The notes under the pieces were generated by a model that was given only the letters and a program-made list of their open reading frames with translations, had not been told where the DNA came from and made no database searches. DNA of 64,000 nt, taken from NCBI GenBank assembly GCA_016720905.1, contig JADKJT010000035.1, forward strand, positions 32,912-96,911, written 5' to 3'. Made by a program: the position numbers and the translations under genes. Shown piece by piece: positions 26,919 through 36,414 of the stretch (the first letter of the stretch is position 1; each line of letters opens with the position of its first letter). This DNA comes from Gemmatimonadaceae bacterium (GTDB lineage Bacteria > Gemmatimonadota > Gemmatimonadetes > Gemmatimonadales > Gemmatimonadaceae).

Positions 26919-27292
26919 ATCCCGCCGAGATCGACGCCCTGGTGGCCAGTGGCGACCAGTCCACCGATGCCGCCATCGCGCGCACGCCGCAGTTCACCGA
27001 ATTCGAACAGACTTCCACGGGTCACAGCGAAGTGCCCATCGGCATGCTGCTCGACCTCACGCTGCCCATCTCCATCGAGTTGGGTCGCACGACCATGACG
27101 GTGCAGGAATTGCTCCGTTTGGGTCGCGGCTCGGTGGTGCAGCTCGATCGACTGGCCGGCGATCCCATCGACATCTATGTGGGTGATCGTCGTTTCGCCG
27201 AGGGCGAAGTGGTGGTGCTGGGTGAACACTTTGGCGTGCGTATCACGCGCATTTTGTCCGCTGGCGGCGTTGTCAACCAGCAGGTGGCGTAG
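26915..27292 (+). CDS. fliN: Flagellar motor switch protein FliN
   Basis: The protein is 125 aa. A variable 45-residue N-terminus is followed by the SpoA fold GMLLDLTLPISIELGRTTMT, the family motif VVQLDRLAGDPIDIYVG, and GVRITRILS at the end. FliN forms the base of the C-ring and binds FliH to bring the ATPase complex to the export gate. Translation overlaps fliM. A 66-base gap precedes fliOP. Confidence 0.95.
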   Translation: MNPAEIDALVASGDQSTDAAIARTPQFTEFEQTSTGHSEVPIGMLLDLTLPISIELGRTTMTVQELLRLGRGSVVQLDRLAGDPIDIYVGDRRFAEGEVVVLGEHFGVRITRILSAGGVVNQQVA

Positions 27293-27358
27293 TGACTACA
27301 GGCGATTGTGTGCTGGTGTCGGATTACGTGCCGCCGACCACCTGAGTAGACACCCCTC

Positions 27359-29146
27359 ATGCTGATCGCTGCCCTTGGCGTTGTTGCCGCGCTGGCTTTT
27401 GTGCTTGGCCTTGGTGCCCTGTGTTTGTGGGCACTCAAGCGCTGGGGCAAGATGTCGCTCACGTCGCGCACGCGGGTGGCCGTCGAAGTGGTGCAGCGCG
27501 TGCCGCTGGGTCCCAAAACCGGACTCGCGGTGATTCGTGTTGGCGAGAAGGTGATGGCCGTTTCCGTTGGTGAAGGCGGCATTCGCACGCTGTTCGAGCT
27601 GGACGAAGTGGATCGTCAGCGGGTGATTGCCAGCAGTCAGATTCCGATGCCCATGGAATCGAGCAGTGAGGCGTCGGCGTCGTTTGCGAAGTTCCTGCCC
27701 AGCGCGTTTGGCAAGACTCTGCAGCATACCATGGAGTCAACCGCGGAGCCTGGCCCAGTTGCCGCGCCGCCGCTGGTCTCCGCCGTTGCGGTGTTCAGTC
27801 CAACGGAGCCGTGCGAAATCCCGTCGTTCCTGACGTCGCCGCCGGTGACACAGCGCGGACAACCACTGTCGTACGGCCCGCCGGTGCCGCGTCCATCGCT
27901 GGCGGCTGAACGTGACTTTCGCGCGATGTTGGGTGGTGCGATGAGTGGTGCGACGCGCCTGGCGGTATTTGCAGGAGCGATGATTTTGGCGTCGGCGGTG
28001 GTGATGCCGTTGCGCGCGCAGGCAGCGCCACCGACTTCGCCACCCACCTCACCGCCAACGAATCCGCCAGCCACATCGAGTGTTCCACCGAGTGTCGCGA
28101 TCCCCGTGGCGGCTTCGGCGGTGACACCTGCCGTGGCGGCCGATGCGCCGCAACCGCTTCCGTTGCCCGCATTCCCTGCGGGTGCCGGAGCGCAACAGAC
28201 GGCGCGACAGACGGCAGCGCCAGGTGCGCCGGTCGCGCCGGTCGCGCCGCAATTTTCCCTGCCGTCTTCGGTGCGTACCGCCACGGCGGGCACCACCGCG
28301 CCCGTCAAGCCGCGTTCCGGCAACGGGGCGTCAGTCACACCGGGTGGTGCGGCCGCGCGTCGTCAGATGTCGCAGATGCAAATCGATTCGACCCTGGCGG
28401 CCGCGAAGAGCCCGCGTGCCGGAGCCGCACAGCCCGCACCCGTTGGCGCCGATGAGGCCATCATGCGCATGATGCCGCAAATGGACGTGCAACTGGGTGA
28501 CGCGAAGGATGGCGGACTGCGCCTGAACGGCACGGTGGGTATCGTGGTGATGATGGGGCTGCTCACGCTGCTGCCCACGTTGCTGCTGATGATGACCGGC
28601 TTCACGCGCATTCTGATTGTGCTGCACTTCCTCAAGCAGGCCATGGGCACGCAGAGTGCGCCGCCGGCGCAGTTGCTGGCCGCGATGGCATTGTTGCTGA
28701 CCGGCTTCGTGATGGCGCCCACGCTGAGTGAAGTGAACAGCAAGGCCATCACGCCCTGGCTGGACGGCAAGATCACGCAGGTGGAAATGATGAAGACCGG
28801 CGTTGCCCCGATGCGCGAGTTCATGCTGAAGCAAACGCGCGAGTCCGACCTCAAGACGTTTGTGGATATGAGCCGCCTGCCGCGTCCGAATACGGCCGAG
28901 GACGTGCCGTTGCATGTGCTGATGTCGGCATTCGTGGCCAGCGAACTGCGCACCGCCTTTCAGATTGGATTCGCGATTTACCTGCCGTTCATCATCATCG
29001 ATGCCGTGGTGGCATCGGTGCTCATGAGCATGGGCATGTTCATGTTGCCTCCTGCCATGATTTCATTGCCATTCAAATTGCTGCTGTTCGTATTGGTGGA
29101 CGGGTGGACGCTCACCATTTCCAGCTTGGTACAGAGTTTTAAGTAA
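27359..29146 (+). CDS. fliP: FliO-FliP fusion, flagellar export gate
   Basis: The protein is 595 aa in one unbroken frame. Residues 1-95 form FliO: a membrane helix (LIAALGVVAALAFVLGLGAL) and VQRVPLGPKTGLAVIRVGEKVMAVSV. Residues about 195-225 are a second hydrophobic segment ending in AQAAPP, like the FliP signal peptide. A long Pro/Thr/Ala linker follows. Residues about 340-595 are FliP, with TGFTRILIVLHFLKQAMGTQ and the final helices PFKLLLFVLVDGWTLTISSL. FliP is the core of the FliPQR export channel, and FliO is its assembly chaperone. Normally they are separate proteins; whether the product is cleaved at the internal signal is unknown. Confidence 0.9.
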   Translation: MLIAALGVVAALAFVLGLGALCLWALKRWGKMSLTSRTRVAVEVVQRVPLGPKTGLAVIRVGEKVMAVSVGEGGIRTLFELDEVDRQRVIASSQIPMPMESSSEASASFAKFLPSAFGKTLQHTMESTAEPGPVAAPPLVSAVAVFSPTEPCEIPSFLTSPPVTQRGQPLSYGPPVPRPSLAAERDFRAMLGGAMSGATRLAVFAGAMILASAVVMPLRAQAAPPTSPPTSPPTNPPATSSVPPSVAIPVAASAVTPAVAADAPQPLPLPAFPAGAGAQQTARQTAAPGAPVAPVAPQFSLPSSVRTATAGTTAPVKPRSGNGASVTPGGAAARRQMSQMQIDSTLAAAKSPRAGAAQPAPVGADEAIMRMMPQMDVQLGDAKDGGLRLNGTVGIVVMMGLLTLLPTLLLMMTGFTRILIVLHFLKQAMGTQSAPPAQLLAAMALLLTGFVMAPTLSEVNSKAITPWLDGKITQVEMMKTGVAPMREFMLKQTRESDLKTFVDMSRLPRPNTAEDVPLHVLMSAFVASELRTAFQIGFAIYLPFIIIDAVVASVLMSMGMFMLPPAMISLPFKLLLFVLVDGWTLTISSLVQSFK

Positions 29147-29213
29147 GGCGTGCATCTGCAGTCTCGTTGCACCGCGTAAACGGCCACACTGGCCCGGCGC
29201 ACCGCGACGAGTT

Positions 29214-29248
29214 GAACGGCCGCTCACGGGGGAAGTGGGCGGCCGTTC
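29214..29248 (+). terminator. Hairpin after fliP
   Basis: GAACGGCCGC and GCGGCCGTTC are perfect 10-base complementary arms around a 15-base loop, about 70 bases after the fliP stop. There is no T-run, so it is a possible terminator or mRNA stabiliser rather than a standard intrinsic terminator. Confidence 0.5.
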
Positions 29249-29356
29249 GTGGTGCCCTGGGGGGATCACATATTCGGCGAGTGCACTCGTGCCGTCCGCC
29301 TGAGCGCGCAGCACAAAAACCCCATTTGGTGGAACCCGGACCACCGGAAACCGGCC

Positions 29357-29935
<579 letters not shown>

Positions 29936-30222
29936 GGGGCATTGGGTCCGCAAGCGCATTTCGATGCCCGCCGGGAAACCAGCGGTACGCGTTGGGCGAG
30001 CAGAACCAGTGACCCTGCCCAACCCATTGGCGTGGCGCGAAGGGAGGCGACTCCGCCGAATACAATTGATTTGGATAGCAAAGACTTCCGGCAATTCCAT
30101 CCGATGTGATGGGCGGCACGTTTTTCCGGTTCAATCGCAGGCTGTGCAATTCCGTTTCCAGTCAAAGTGCGTAAAGTGTTGTGAATAATGAACTTATGAT
30201 TTTGGACCAATGAGATATCCGC

Positions 30223-30238
30223 TGGTACGGTCCCTGCC
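30223..30238 (+). promoter_or_regulatory. Possible sigma-54 promoter of the fliQ operon
   Basis: TGGTACGGTCCCTGCC keeps the invariant GG (30224-30225) and GC (30236-30237) ten bases apart, with six of seven -24 bases and three of four -12 bases matching. It lies 66 bases before the fliQ ATG. It is weaker than the other sigma-54 sites. Confidence 0.55.
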
Positions 30239-30303
30239 TATAGAGTCGCCAGAGTCGCCCGCACCGCGACGTACCGACCCCCAGGCCTCCGACCTAGCAC
30301 CAG

Positions 30304-30573
30304 ATGTCTCACCAGATGGTCATCGACCTCTCCCGCGACGCGATCATGACGGCCCTGATGATCGCTGCCCCCATGCTGCTGATCGCGCTGGGTGTCGGGC
30401 TGCTGGTCAGCATCATCCAGTCGGTCACGCAAATCCAGGAGCAGACCCTGGCTTTCGTGCCCAAGCTGGTGCTGGTAGGTGGCGCGTTCATCGTCGGGAT
30501 GCCCTGGCTGCTCCAGATCCTCATCCGCTTCACCACCCAGCTCATTCGCGGGATTCCCGCGATGGTCGCCTGA
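30304..30573 (+). CDS. fliQ: Flagellar export gate protein FliQ
   Basis: The protein is 89 aa with two membrane helices (LMIAAPMLLIALGVGLLVS and LVLVGGAFIVGMPWLLQIL), the standard FliQ form. The segment IQSVTQIQEQTLAFVPK between the helices is diagnostic. FliQ packs around FliP5-FliR1 in the export channel. It is separated from fliP by the poly-G gap and lies 26 bases before the chosen fliR start. Confidence 0.95.
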   Translation: MSHQMVIDLSRDAIMTALMIAAPMLLIALGVGLLVSIIQSVTQIQEQTLAFVPKLVLVGGAFIVGMPWLLQILIRFTTQLIRGIPAMVA

Positions 30574-30599
30574 GTGGCGCTGTTCGCGAGCACGTGGTC

Positions 30600-31427
30600 G
30601 TGAGCGATTTCGGTCTCCCCGATTTCTTCGCCCCGGGCGTCGCGGCAGCCTGCGTGCTGACCGCGCTGCGCGTGGGCGGACTGCTGCTGATCGCGCCCGC
30701 GTGGTCGGCCAAAGTCGTCCCCATGCGGCTCCGCACTGTGCTGCTGGTGCTGTTCGCCGTGTTGCTGCTGCCGGCCGCGCGCGCCAACACCGATCTCGCA
30801 TCGCTGCGCATCACACCGGCCACGTTCCTCGCCGAAACGGCCGTGGGCTTCATGATCGGTATGGCCGGCGCGCTGGTGATTGCCGCCGCCGAGTTCGCGG
30901 GCGAGTTGATGACCACCACGATTGGTCTCTCCGGCGCGGCCATTTTCGATCCACTCAACAACACCCAGGGCGCCATCCTGCAGCAGTTCATGCAGCTCAT
31001 GGCGCTGATTGTCGTGCTCATCGGCGGCGGCCACATCATCATGCTGCAGGCCGTCGCACAGAGTTTTGTCTCCATGCCCCTGGGCGCGCCGCTCCACATT
31101 GGCGACGGGTCGCACGCCGTGGTGGTTGCCGCCAAGTCCATCTTCGTGACCGGTGTGCAGTTTGCCGCACCCGTGATCGCGGCCGTGCTGCTGCTCAATC
31201 TCGCGCTGGCCGTGCTTGGACGCGCCGCACCGCAGCTCAACATCATGGGTGTCGCCTTTCCGCTGCAGATTGGCGTGGGACTCATCACCTTCGCCGGTTC
31301 GCTGGCGCTGGTAGTGCACGCCATGAGTGATTGGACCCCCGGCTTCGCCTCCACGCTTGAGACGGTGGCCCGGGCAACGCACGTGACCGCCCCCGCAGCC
31401 GCGAACATCGCATCGGGGGTGCGCTGA
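30600..31427 (+). CDS. fliR: Flagellar export gate protein FliR
   Basis: The protein is 275 aa from the GTG at 30600 (VSDFGLPDFFAP); an alternative GTG lies at 30594, and starts further upstream would overlap fliQ. Six or so hydrophobic helices are evident, with LRVGGLLLIAPAWSAKVVPMR and GAAIFDPLNNTQGAILQQF, which are FliR hallmarks. FliR completes the FliPQR export channel. One base separates it from flhB. Confidence 0.94.
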   Translation: MSDFGLPDFFAPGVAAACVLTALRVGGLLLIAPAWSAKVVPMRLRTVLLVLFAVLLLPAARANTDLASLRITPATFLAETAVGFMIGMAGALVIAAAEFAGELMTTTIGLSGAAIFDPLNNTQGAILQQFMQLMALIVVLIGGGHIIMLQAVAQSFVSMPLGAPLHIGDGSHAVVVAAKSIFVTGVQFAAPVIAAVLLLNLALAVLGRAAPQLNIMGVAFPLQIGVGLITFAGSLALVVHAMSDWTPGFASTLETVARATHVTAPAAANIASGVR

Positions 31428-31428
31428 C

Positions 31429-32523
31429 ATGGCCGACAACGAGTCCGGCGAAAAAACAGAAGCCCCTACTGGTAAACGGGTTGAAGAGGCGCGCGACAAG
31501 GGACAGATCGCGAAGAGCCCCGAGCTCACCACGGCAGCGTTTCTATTTGGCTCCACGGTGACACTGTCGTTTGCCGGGCCGCCACTCTGGCGTTTCCTGC
31601 TGGAAACCATGGGTCAGGGTTTGGCCACGTCATTCAACGACGAGCACACCGGCGCGTCGGCTATTCCGTGGCTGCAGACCATGGGATTTCGCACCATCGT
31701 GGCCGTGTTGGGTTTCGTGGGCGCCATGGCGTTGATCGCCATCGCCATTCAGGCCGCGCAAGCGGGTGGCATCATCACCACCAAGGCGCTCGCGCCGAAT
31801 TTCCAGCGACTCAATCCGCTCACCAACCTCGGACGCATTGCCGGCAAGCAGGCCTGGGTGGAGCTGGCCAAGGCCATGCTCAAGATGTCCATCGTGGGGT
31901 GGGCCGTATACGCCACGTTGGTGGATGCGTGGCCCGACATCCAGGGCCTGGCCATGCAATCACCGCTGGCCCTGATGGACATCGTGCGCCAGTACGGTGT
32001 GGGAATGCTCAAGAACGCCGGCCTCATGTTCCTCGCGCTCGCGCTGGCCGACTACGCGTGGCAGCGCTGGAGTACGAACGAGCAGCTCAAGATGACGAAG
32101 CAGGAAGTGAAGGAAGAATCGAAGTCGCAGGAAGGCAACCCGGAAATGAAGAGTCGTCGCCGGCAGGTGGCGCGCGAGCGCATTCGTCGCGCGATGTTCG
32201 CCGCCGTGCCCAAGGCCGATGTCGTGATCGTGAACCCGGTGCACATCGCTGTCGCCATCAAGTACGACCCCAACGTCGCCCCCGCCCCGATGGTCGTGGC
32301 CATTGGGCAGCGCAAGATCGCCTTGCGTATCAAGGAACTCGCCTTTCAGCACGGTGTGCCGGTGATCGAGAACAAGCCCCTCGCCCGCGCGCTGCTGGCC
32401 ACCACGAAAGTCGGTACGATGATTCCCGTCGACATGTATCTGGCCATCGCCGAGGTGCTCGCCTTCGTGATGCGTCAGCGTGAACGCTATGGTCGCCGCT
32501 GGCGCGGCACGGTGGCCGCATGA
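31429..32523 (+). CDS. flhB: Flagellar export switch protein FlhB (NPVH variant)
   Basis: The protein is 364 aa. The N-terminal cytoplasmic segment GEKTEAPTGKRVEEARDKGQ precedes four membrane helices. The cytoplasmic domain contains the autocleavage site at residues 269-272, which reads NPVH rather than the canonical NPTH, within VNPVHIAVAIKYD. Asn269 and Pro270, between which cleavage occurs, are kept. FlhB changes export from rod/hook to filament substrates with FliK. It lies one base after fliR and 40 bases before flhA. Confidence 0.95.
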   Translation: MADNESGEKTEAPTGKRVEEARDKGQIAKSPELTTAAFLFGSTVTLSFAGPPLWRFLLETMGQGLATSFNDEHTGASAIPWLQTMGFRTIVAVLGFVGAMALIAIAIQAAQAGGIITTKALAPNFQRLNPLTNLGRIAGKQAWVELAKAMLKMSIVGWAVYATLVDAWPDIQGLAMQSPLALMDIVRQYGVGMLKNAGLMFLALALADYAWQRWSTNEQLKMTKQEVKEESKSQEGNPEMKSRRRQVARERIRRAMFAAVPKADVVIVNPVHIAVAIKYDPNVAPAPMVVAIGQRKIALRIKELAFQHGVPVIENKPLARALLATTKVGTMIPVDMYLAIAEVLAFVMRQRERYGRRWRGTVAA

Positions 32524-32563
32524 GCATCCTGCACATGAGTGACGCGCGCATGAGTGACTCCAT

Positions 32564-34657
32564 ATGACCGCCGCTGCCATGCCGATGGCGTTCGACGCGC
32601 CGGACACCAAAAAGCGCGCGGAAGTGGCGCTGGCAGTGGCCGTCGTCCTCATCATTGCGCTCATCGTGGTGCCACTGCCACCGATGCTGCTGGACCTGTG
32701 TCTCGCGGCCAGCATCGGACTCTCGCTGGTGGTGTTGCTGGTGTCGCTGTACACCACGAACCCGCTGGACTTCAGCAGCTTCCCCGCGCTGCTCCTGCTG
32801 CTCACGCTGTTCCGCATTGGCCTGAACGTGTCGTCCACGCGCCTCATTCTCACGCATGGGCACGCGGGCAAGGTCATCGAGGCGTTCGGCACGTTCGTTA
32901 TTGGCGGCAATTATGCCGTGGGTATCGTCATCTTCCTGCTGCTGATCGGCATCAACTTCATCGTGATCACCAAGGGCGCCGGACGCATTGCCGAAGTGGC
33001 GGCGCGTTTCGCCCTCGACGCGATGCCCGGCAAGCAGATGGCCATCGATGCCGACCTGTCGGCCGGCCTCATTGACGAAAAGGAAGCGCGCATCCGTCGC
33101 GACGAGATCTCGCGCACCGCCGACTTCTATGGCGCGATGGACGGTGCCTCCAAGTACGTGAAAGGCGATGCCATACTCGGCATTTTGGTCGTGGCCGTGA
33201 ACATTCTGGGCGGCATCTTCATTGGCGTGGTGCAGAAAGGCATGCCGCTGGCCAAGGCGGGCAGCACCTACACGCTGCTCACGGTTGGCGATGGACTGGT
33301 GTCGCAGGTGCCAGCGCTGATCATCAGCACCGCCGCCGGTCTTATGGTGACCAGCGCCACGGGCAGCGATCGCATGGGCGTGGTGTTGAGCCGCCAGCTG
33401 GGTTCGCACCCGCGGGCCATGTGGATGGCCGCTGCGGTACTCGGCGCGTTTGCGCTGGTGCCGGGTCTGCCGATGTTCCCGTTTGTCTCACTGGCCGGTG
33501 GCGCGGCCATTCTGGCGCGACTGTCAGGTCAGGCGGAAACGCGTCGTAATGAATTCGCGATGATCTCGGCGCCGCCCACCGAAGTCGAGGCGCCCGCCCC
33601 ATCCGACCCGATGCGCGACCTGCTGCAGATCGATCCCATCGAACTGGAAGTTGGCTACGCGCTCATTCCGCTCATTGATGAAGGCCAGGGTGGCGATCTG
33701 CTCGAGCGCATCTCGCTGCTGCGCAAGCAGGCCGCCATCGAGTTGGGCATTCTCGTCCCGCCCATTCGCATTCGTGACGACATCCGGCTGCCGGCCAACG
33801 AGTACGTGATCAAGTTGCGCGGCTCCGAAGTGGCGCGCGCCGAAGTACTGCCGCGCTTCATGATGGCCCTCAACACGGGTGGCGTGGTCGCCGAAATCGA
33901 CGGGATGGAGTCCATCGATCCGTCGTTTGGCATGCCGGCGCGTTGGATTGCCGGTGCGCGCCGCACGGAAGCCGAAGCGCTGGGCTATGTGGTGGTCGAA
34001 CCCACCACGGTGGTGGCCACGCATCTATTGGAAACACTCAAGGCCAGTGCCTCGGAGCTGCTGGGCCGTCAGGAAGTGCAGGAGATGGTGGAGACACTCA
34101 AGAAATCGCACCCGGCGCTGGTGGAAGAGATCATCCCCAACAAGGTGTCGTTGAGTGTGCTGCATCGGGTGCTGCAACGCCTGCTGCGCGAGCGCGTGCC
34201 CATTCGCGACCTGGTCACGATTCTGGAAGCGCTTGGCGACGGCGCCGAAACCACCAAGGATCCGGAAGCGCTTACGGAAGTGGTGCGCAAGTCGCTCACC
34301 AACGTCATCGCGCGCATGTTCGCCGATAGCACGGGTGTCGTACGAGGTATCACGATTGGTGGCCGACTGGAGTCGGCGTTGCTGGGGCTCTTCTCCCCGC
34401 GCGCGTCGCAACCCAACGCACCGGTGCTCACCCCCGATTCACTGGCCGGCATGTTGCGCGACCTGAATCACCTGGCCACCACCTACGCGTTGGATGGTCG
34501 CCCGTTGCCACTCATTACGCCGCCGTCGCTGCGCATCGGCGTGCGTCGTCTGATTGAACCCGTGCTGCCCAGTCTCCCGGTGGTCTCGCTGGCTGAGCTG
34601 CCGGCGGCGATCACCCTGAGCAGCGTCGCCACCTGGGAGATGCCACATGGCTCCTGA
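32564..34657 (+). CDS. flhA: Flagellar export protein FlhA
   Basis: The protein is 697 aa, the full FlhA size. The N-terminal half has about eight membrane helices and the signature LLLLTLFRIGLNVSSTRLIL. The linker then leads to the large cytoplasmic nonameric ring domain that binds late chaperones and substrates, with VREDIRLP-like IRDDIRLPANEYVIKLRGSE. FlhA couples proton flow to export. Its end overlaps flhF by 11 bases. Confidence 0.97.
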   Translation: MTAAAMPMAFDAPDTKKRAEVALAVAVVLIIALIVVPLPPMLLDLCLAASIGLSLVVLLVSLYTTNPLDFSSFPALLLLLTLFRIGLNVSSTRLILTHGHAGKVIEAFGTFVIGGNYAVGIVIFLLLIGINFIVITKGAGRIAEVAARFALDAMPGKQMAIDADLSAGLIDEKEARIRRDEISRTADFYGAMDGASKYVKGDAILGILVVAVNILGGIFIGVVQKGMPLAKAGSTYTLLTVGDGLVSQVPALIISTAAGLMVTSATGSDRMGVVLSRQLGSHPRAMWMAAAVLGAFALVPGLPMFPFVSLAGGAAILARLSGQAETRRNEFAMISAPPTEVEAPAPSDPMRDLLQIDPIELEVGYALIPLIDEGQGGDLLERISLLRKQAAIELGILVPPIRIRDDIRLPANEYVIKLRGSEVARAEVLPRFMMALNTGGVVAEIDGMESIDPSFGMPARWIAGARRTEAEALGYVVVEPTTVVATHLLETLKASASELLGRQEVQEMVETLKKSHPALVEEIIPNKVSLSVLHRVLQRLLRERVPIRDLVTILEALGDGAETTKDPEALTEVVRKSLTNVIARMFADSTGVVRGITIGGRLESALLGLFSPRASQPNAPVLTPDSLAGMLRDLNHLATTYALDGRPLPLITPPSLRIGVRRLIEPVLPSLPVVSLAELPAAITLSSVATWEMPHGS

Positions 34658-35489
34658 ACGATTCCGCGGCGCCGACCTGCCGCACGTGGCCGATCGCGCC
34701 AGACGCGCGCTGGGCGACGATGTGATGATTCTGCACACGCGCATGGTGCGTGACGGCGGCGTGCCGATGGTGGAAGTGCTGGCCACCACGTCCGACGTGA
34801 TTGATCGTCTGCGCGCGCGTCTTGAACCGGCGCCGTTTCCGCGCCAGATGCGCGCGGCCGATGGCAAGCCGTATCGCATTGCGTTGGTGGGACCCACCGG
34901 TGCCGGCAAGACCACCACGGCCGCCAAGTTGGCCGTGCGTCGCGGCATGTTTGGTGCGGCCCGCACCGGATTGCTCACGCTCGACACGTATCGCGTGGGC
35001 GGCATGGAACAGCTGGCCACCTACGCCGAACTGGCGGATGTGCCGTTCGAAGTGATCTATGATGCCAGCGAGATCGACGCGGCCATGAAGCGTCTTTCGT
35101 CGTGCGACGTGGTGATCATTGATACCCCCGGTCGCAGCCCCGCGTCGTCCCAGCTCACCGAACGCTGGCGTTCGCTGTTGGACGCGCTGGCGCCCGACGA
35201 AGTGCATCTGGTGTTGCCCGCCTCGCTGCGTCCCGATCTCGCGCGCGACGTGTCCCGCGCCTACGCGGGTACGCGCGCGCACCGCGGCGCGACGCATCTG
35301 TTGCTGTCAAAGGTCGATGAAGTCCCGCGCGAATCGGGAGTGGCCGATCTGGCGCTGTCACTGGAGATGCCCACGCGCTGGGTCACCGATGGGCAGGACG
35401 TGCCGGCCGACCTCAAGCCCGGCGTAGCGCGAATTTTGCGGGCGTACGGTTTGTCGGCGGATACCGAAGCCGACTGGTTGCCGGCGTGA
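34647..35489 (+). CDS. flhF: SRP-type GTPase FlhF
   Basis: The protein is 280 aa, shorter than most FlhF (about 350-450). It lacks the long basic N-terminal B domain and keeps only a short part of it. The GTPase G1 motif GPTGAGKTTTAAKLA, the DTYRVGGMEQL block and the G3 position VVIIDTPGRS are present. FlhF places the flagellum at a cell pole in many bacteria. It overlaps flhA and flhG. Confidence 0.9.
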   Translation: MAPERFRGADLPHVADRARRALGDDVMILHTRMVRDGGVPMVEVLATTSDVIDRLRARLEPAPFPRQMRAADGKPYRIALVGPTGAGKTTTAAKLAVRRGMFGAARTGLLTLDTYRVGGMEQLATYAELADVPFEVIYDASEIDAAMKRLSSCDVVIIDTPGRSPASSQLTERWRSLLDALAPDEVHLVLPASLRPDLARDVSRAYAGTRAHRGATHLLLSKVDEVPRESGVADLALSLEMPTRWVTDGQDVPADLKPGVARILRAYGLSADTEADWLPA

Positions 35490-36379
35490 GCATATCCGTG
35501 ATGCCGCAGACTTCCCATGGCGCGTCGCAGCTTGATGCGTTGCTTCAGCGTCGCCATCGCGAAACGCCTGGCGGGACGCACGCCGTGATACCGAACGACG
35601 GCGGCAGTGTGCCGACGTTGCTGTGCGCCAGTGGACGCGGCGGCAGTGGCACGACCATGATCGCCGCGCTGCTGGCCGTTGCCGCCGCTGGCGACGGCGC
35701 GCGCGTGCTGCTGATCGACGCCGATGAACATGTCGGACCGCTGTCCATGTTGCTGAACGTGTCCGCGCGGGCCAGTTGGCAGGATTTGCGCGGGGGACGC
35801 GTGTCGCCTTTGGACGTGGCCACTCCGGTCAGTACCACGCTGACCTTGGTGGCCGGTGGAGCGCCGCGTCACACCACGGGCACGAACAGCCCGCTCTCCG
35901 CCGCCGAACGCAAAGCGTGCATGCGGCGCCTGAGCCCGCTCGCCCTGGGAATGGACCTGGTGGTGATCGACTGCGGCGCCCGATTCGACACGGTGTCGGC
36001 CTCGATTGCACCGCACGCTGGCGAACGACTGCTCGCCATCACGGCCGGCGCCGATCCCATCGGACTGGCCGCGACCTATGCGCTGTGCAAGGCGGTGCAT
36101 GCCCGGCACGGTGCCCTTCCACAGGATGTACTCGTCAATCGGCATGAGGGATCCGAGGCAGCGCGCTGCTTCGACGCCATCGATGCCGGTGTTCGTCAGT
36201 TCCTCGGTGGCACACTCCGTTTTGCCGGTGCCGTGCCCGCCGATCCGACGCTCGATGCTGCACTTCGCGCGGGGATGCCCTTCCCCGACGCGGCGGCAGG
36301 ATCACCCGCAGCGATCGCCGCTCACGATGTCGTGATGCGCACGCTGGCCGGGACATCATCAACCCGACCAGGTGTCTGA
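35486..36379 (+). CDS. flhG: FlhG/MinD-like protein with degenerate Walker A
   Basis: The protein is 297 aa of the ParA/MinD fold, placed directly after flhF where FlhG is expected. The Walker A position (residues 50-57) reads GRGGSGTT, where active members have GKGGVGKT, so both P-loop lysines are lost. The following strand VLLIDADEHVGPLSMLLN is normal, and LVVIDCGARFD occupies the switch II position. FlhG normally limits flagellar number by controlling FlhF. This copy is unlikely to hydrolyse ATP in the usual way, or it uses other residues. Confidence 0.82.
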   Translation: MSISVMPQTSHGASQLDALLQRRHRETPGGTHAVIPNDGGSVPTLLCASGRGGSGTTMIAALLAVAAAGDGARVLLIDADEHVGPLSMLLNVSARASWQDLRGGRVSPLDVATPVSTTLTLVAGGAPRHTTGTNSPLSAAERKACMRRLSPLALGMDLVVIDCGARFDTVSASIAPHAGERLLAITAGADPIGLAATYALCKAVHARHGALPQDVLVNRHEGSEAARCFDAIDAGVRQFLGGTLRFAGAVPADPTLDAALRAGMPFPDAAAGSPAAIAAHDVVMRTLAGTSSTRPGV

Positions 36380-36414
36380 TTGTGACCTACGCAACGCCAC
36401 AAGGATCCGTCGCC

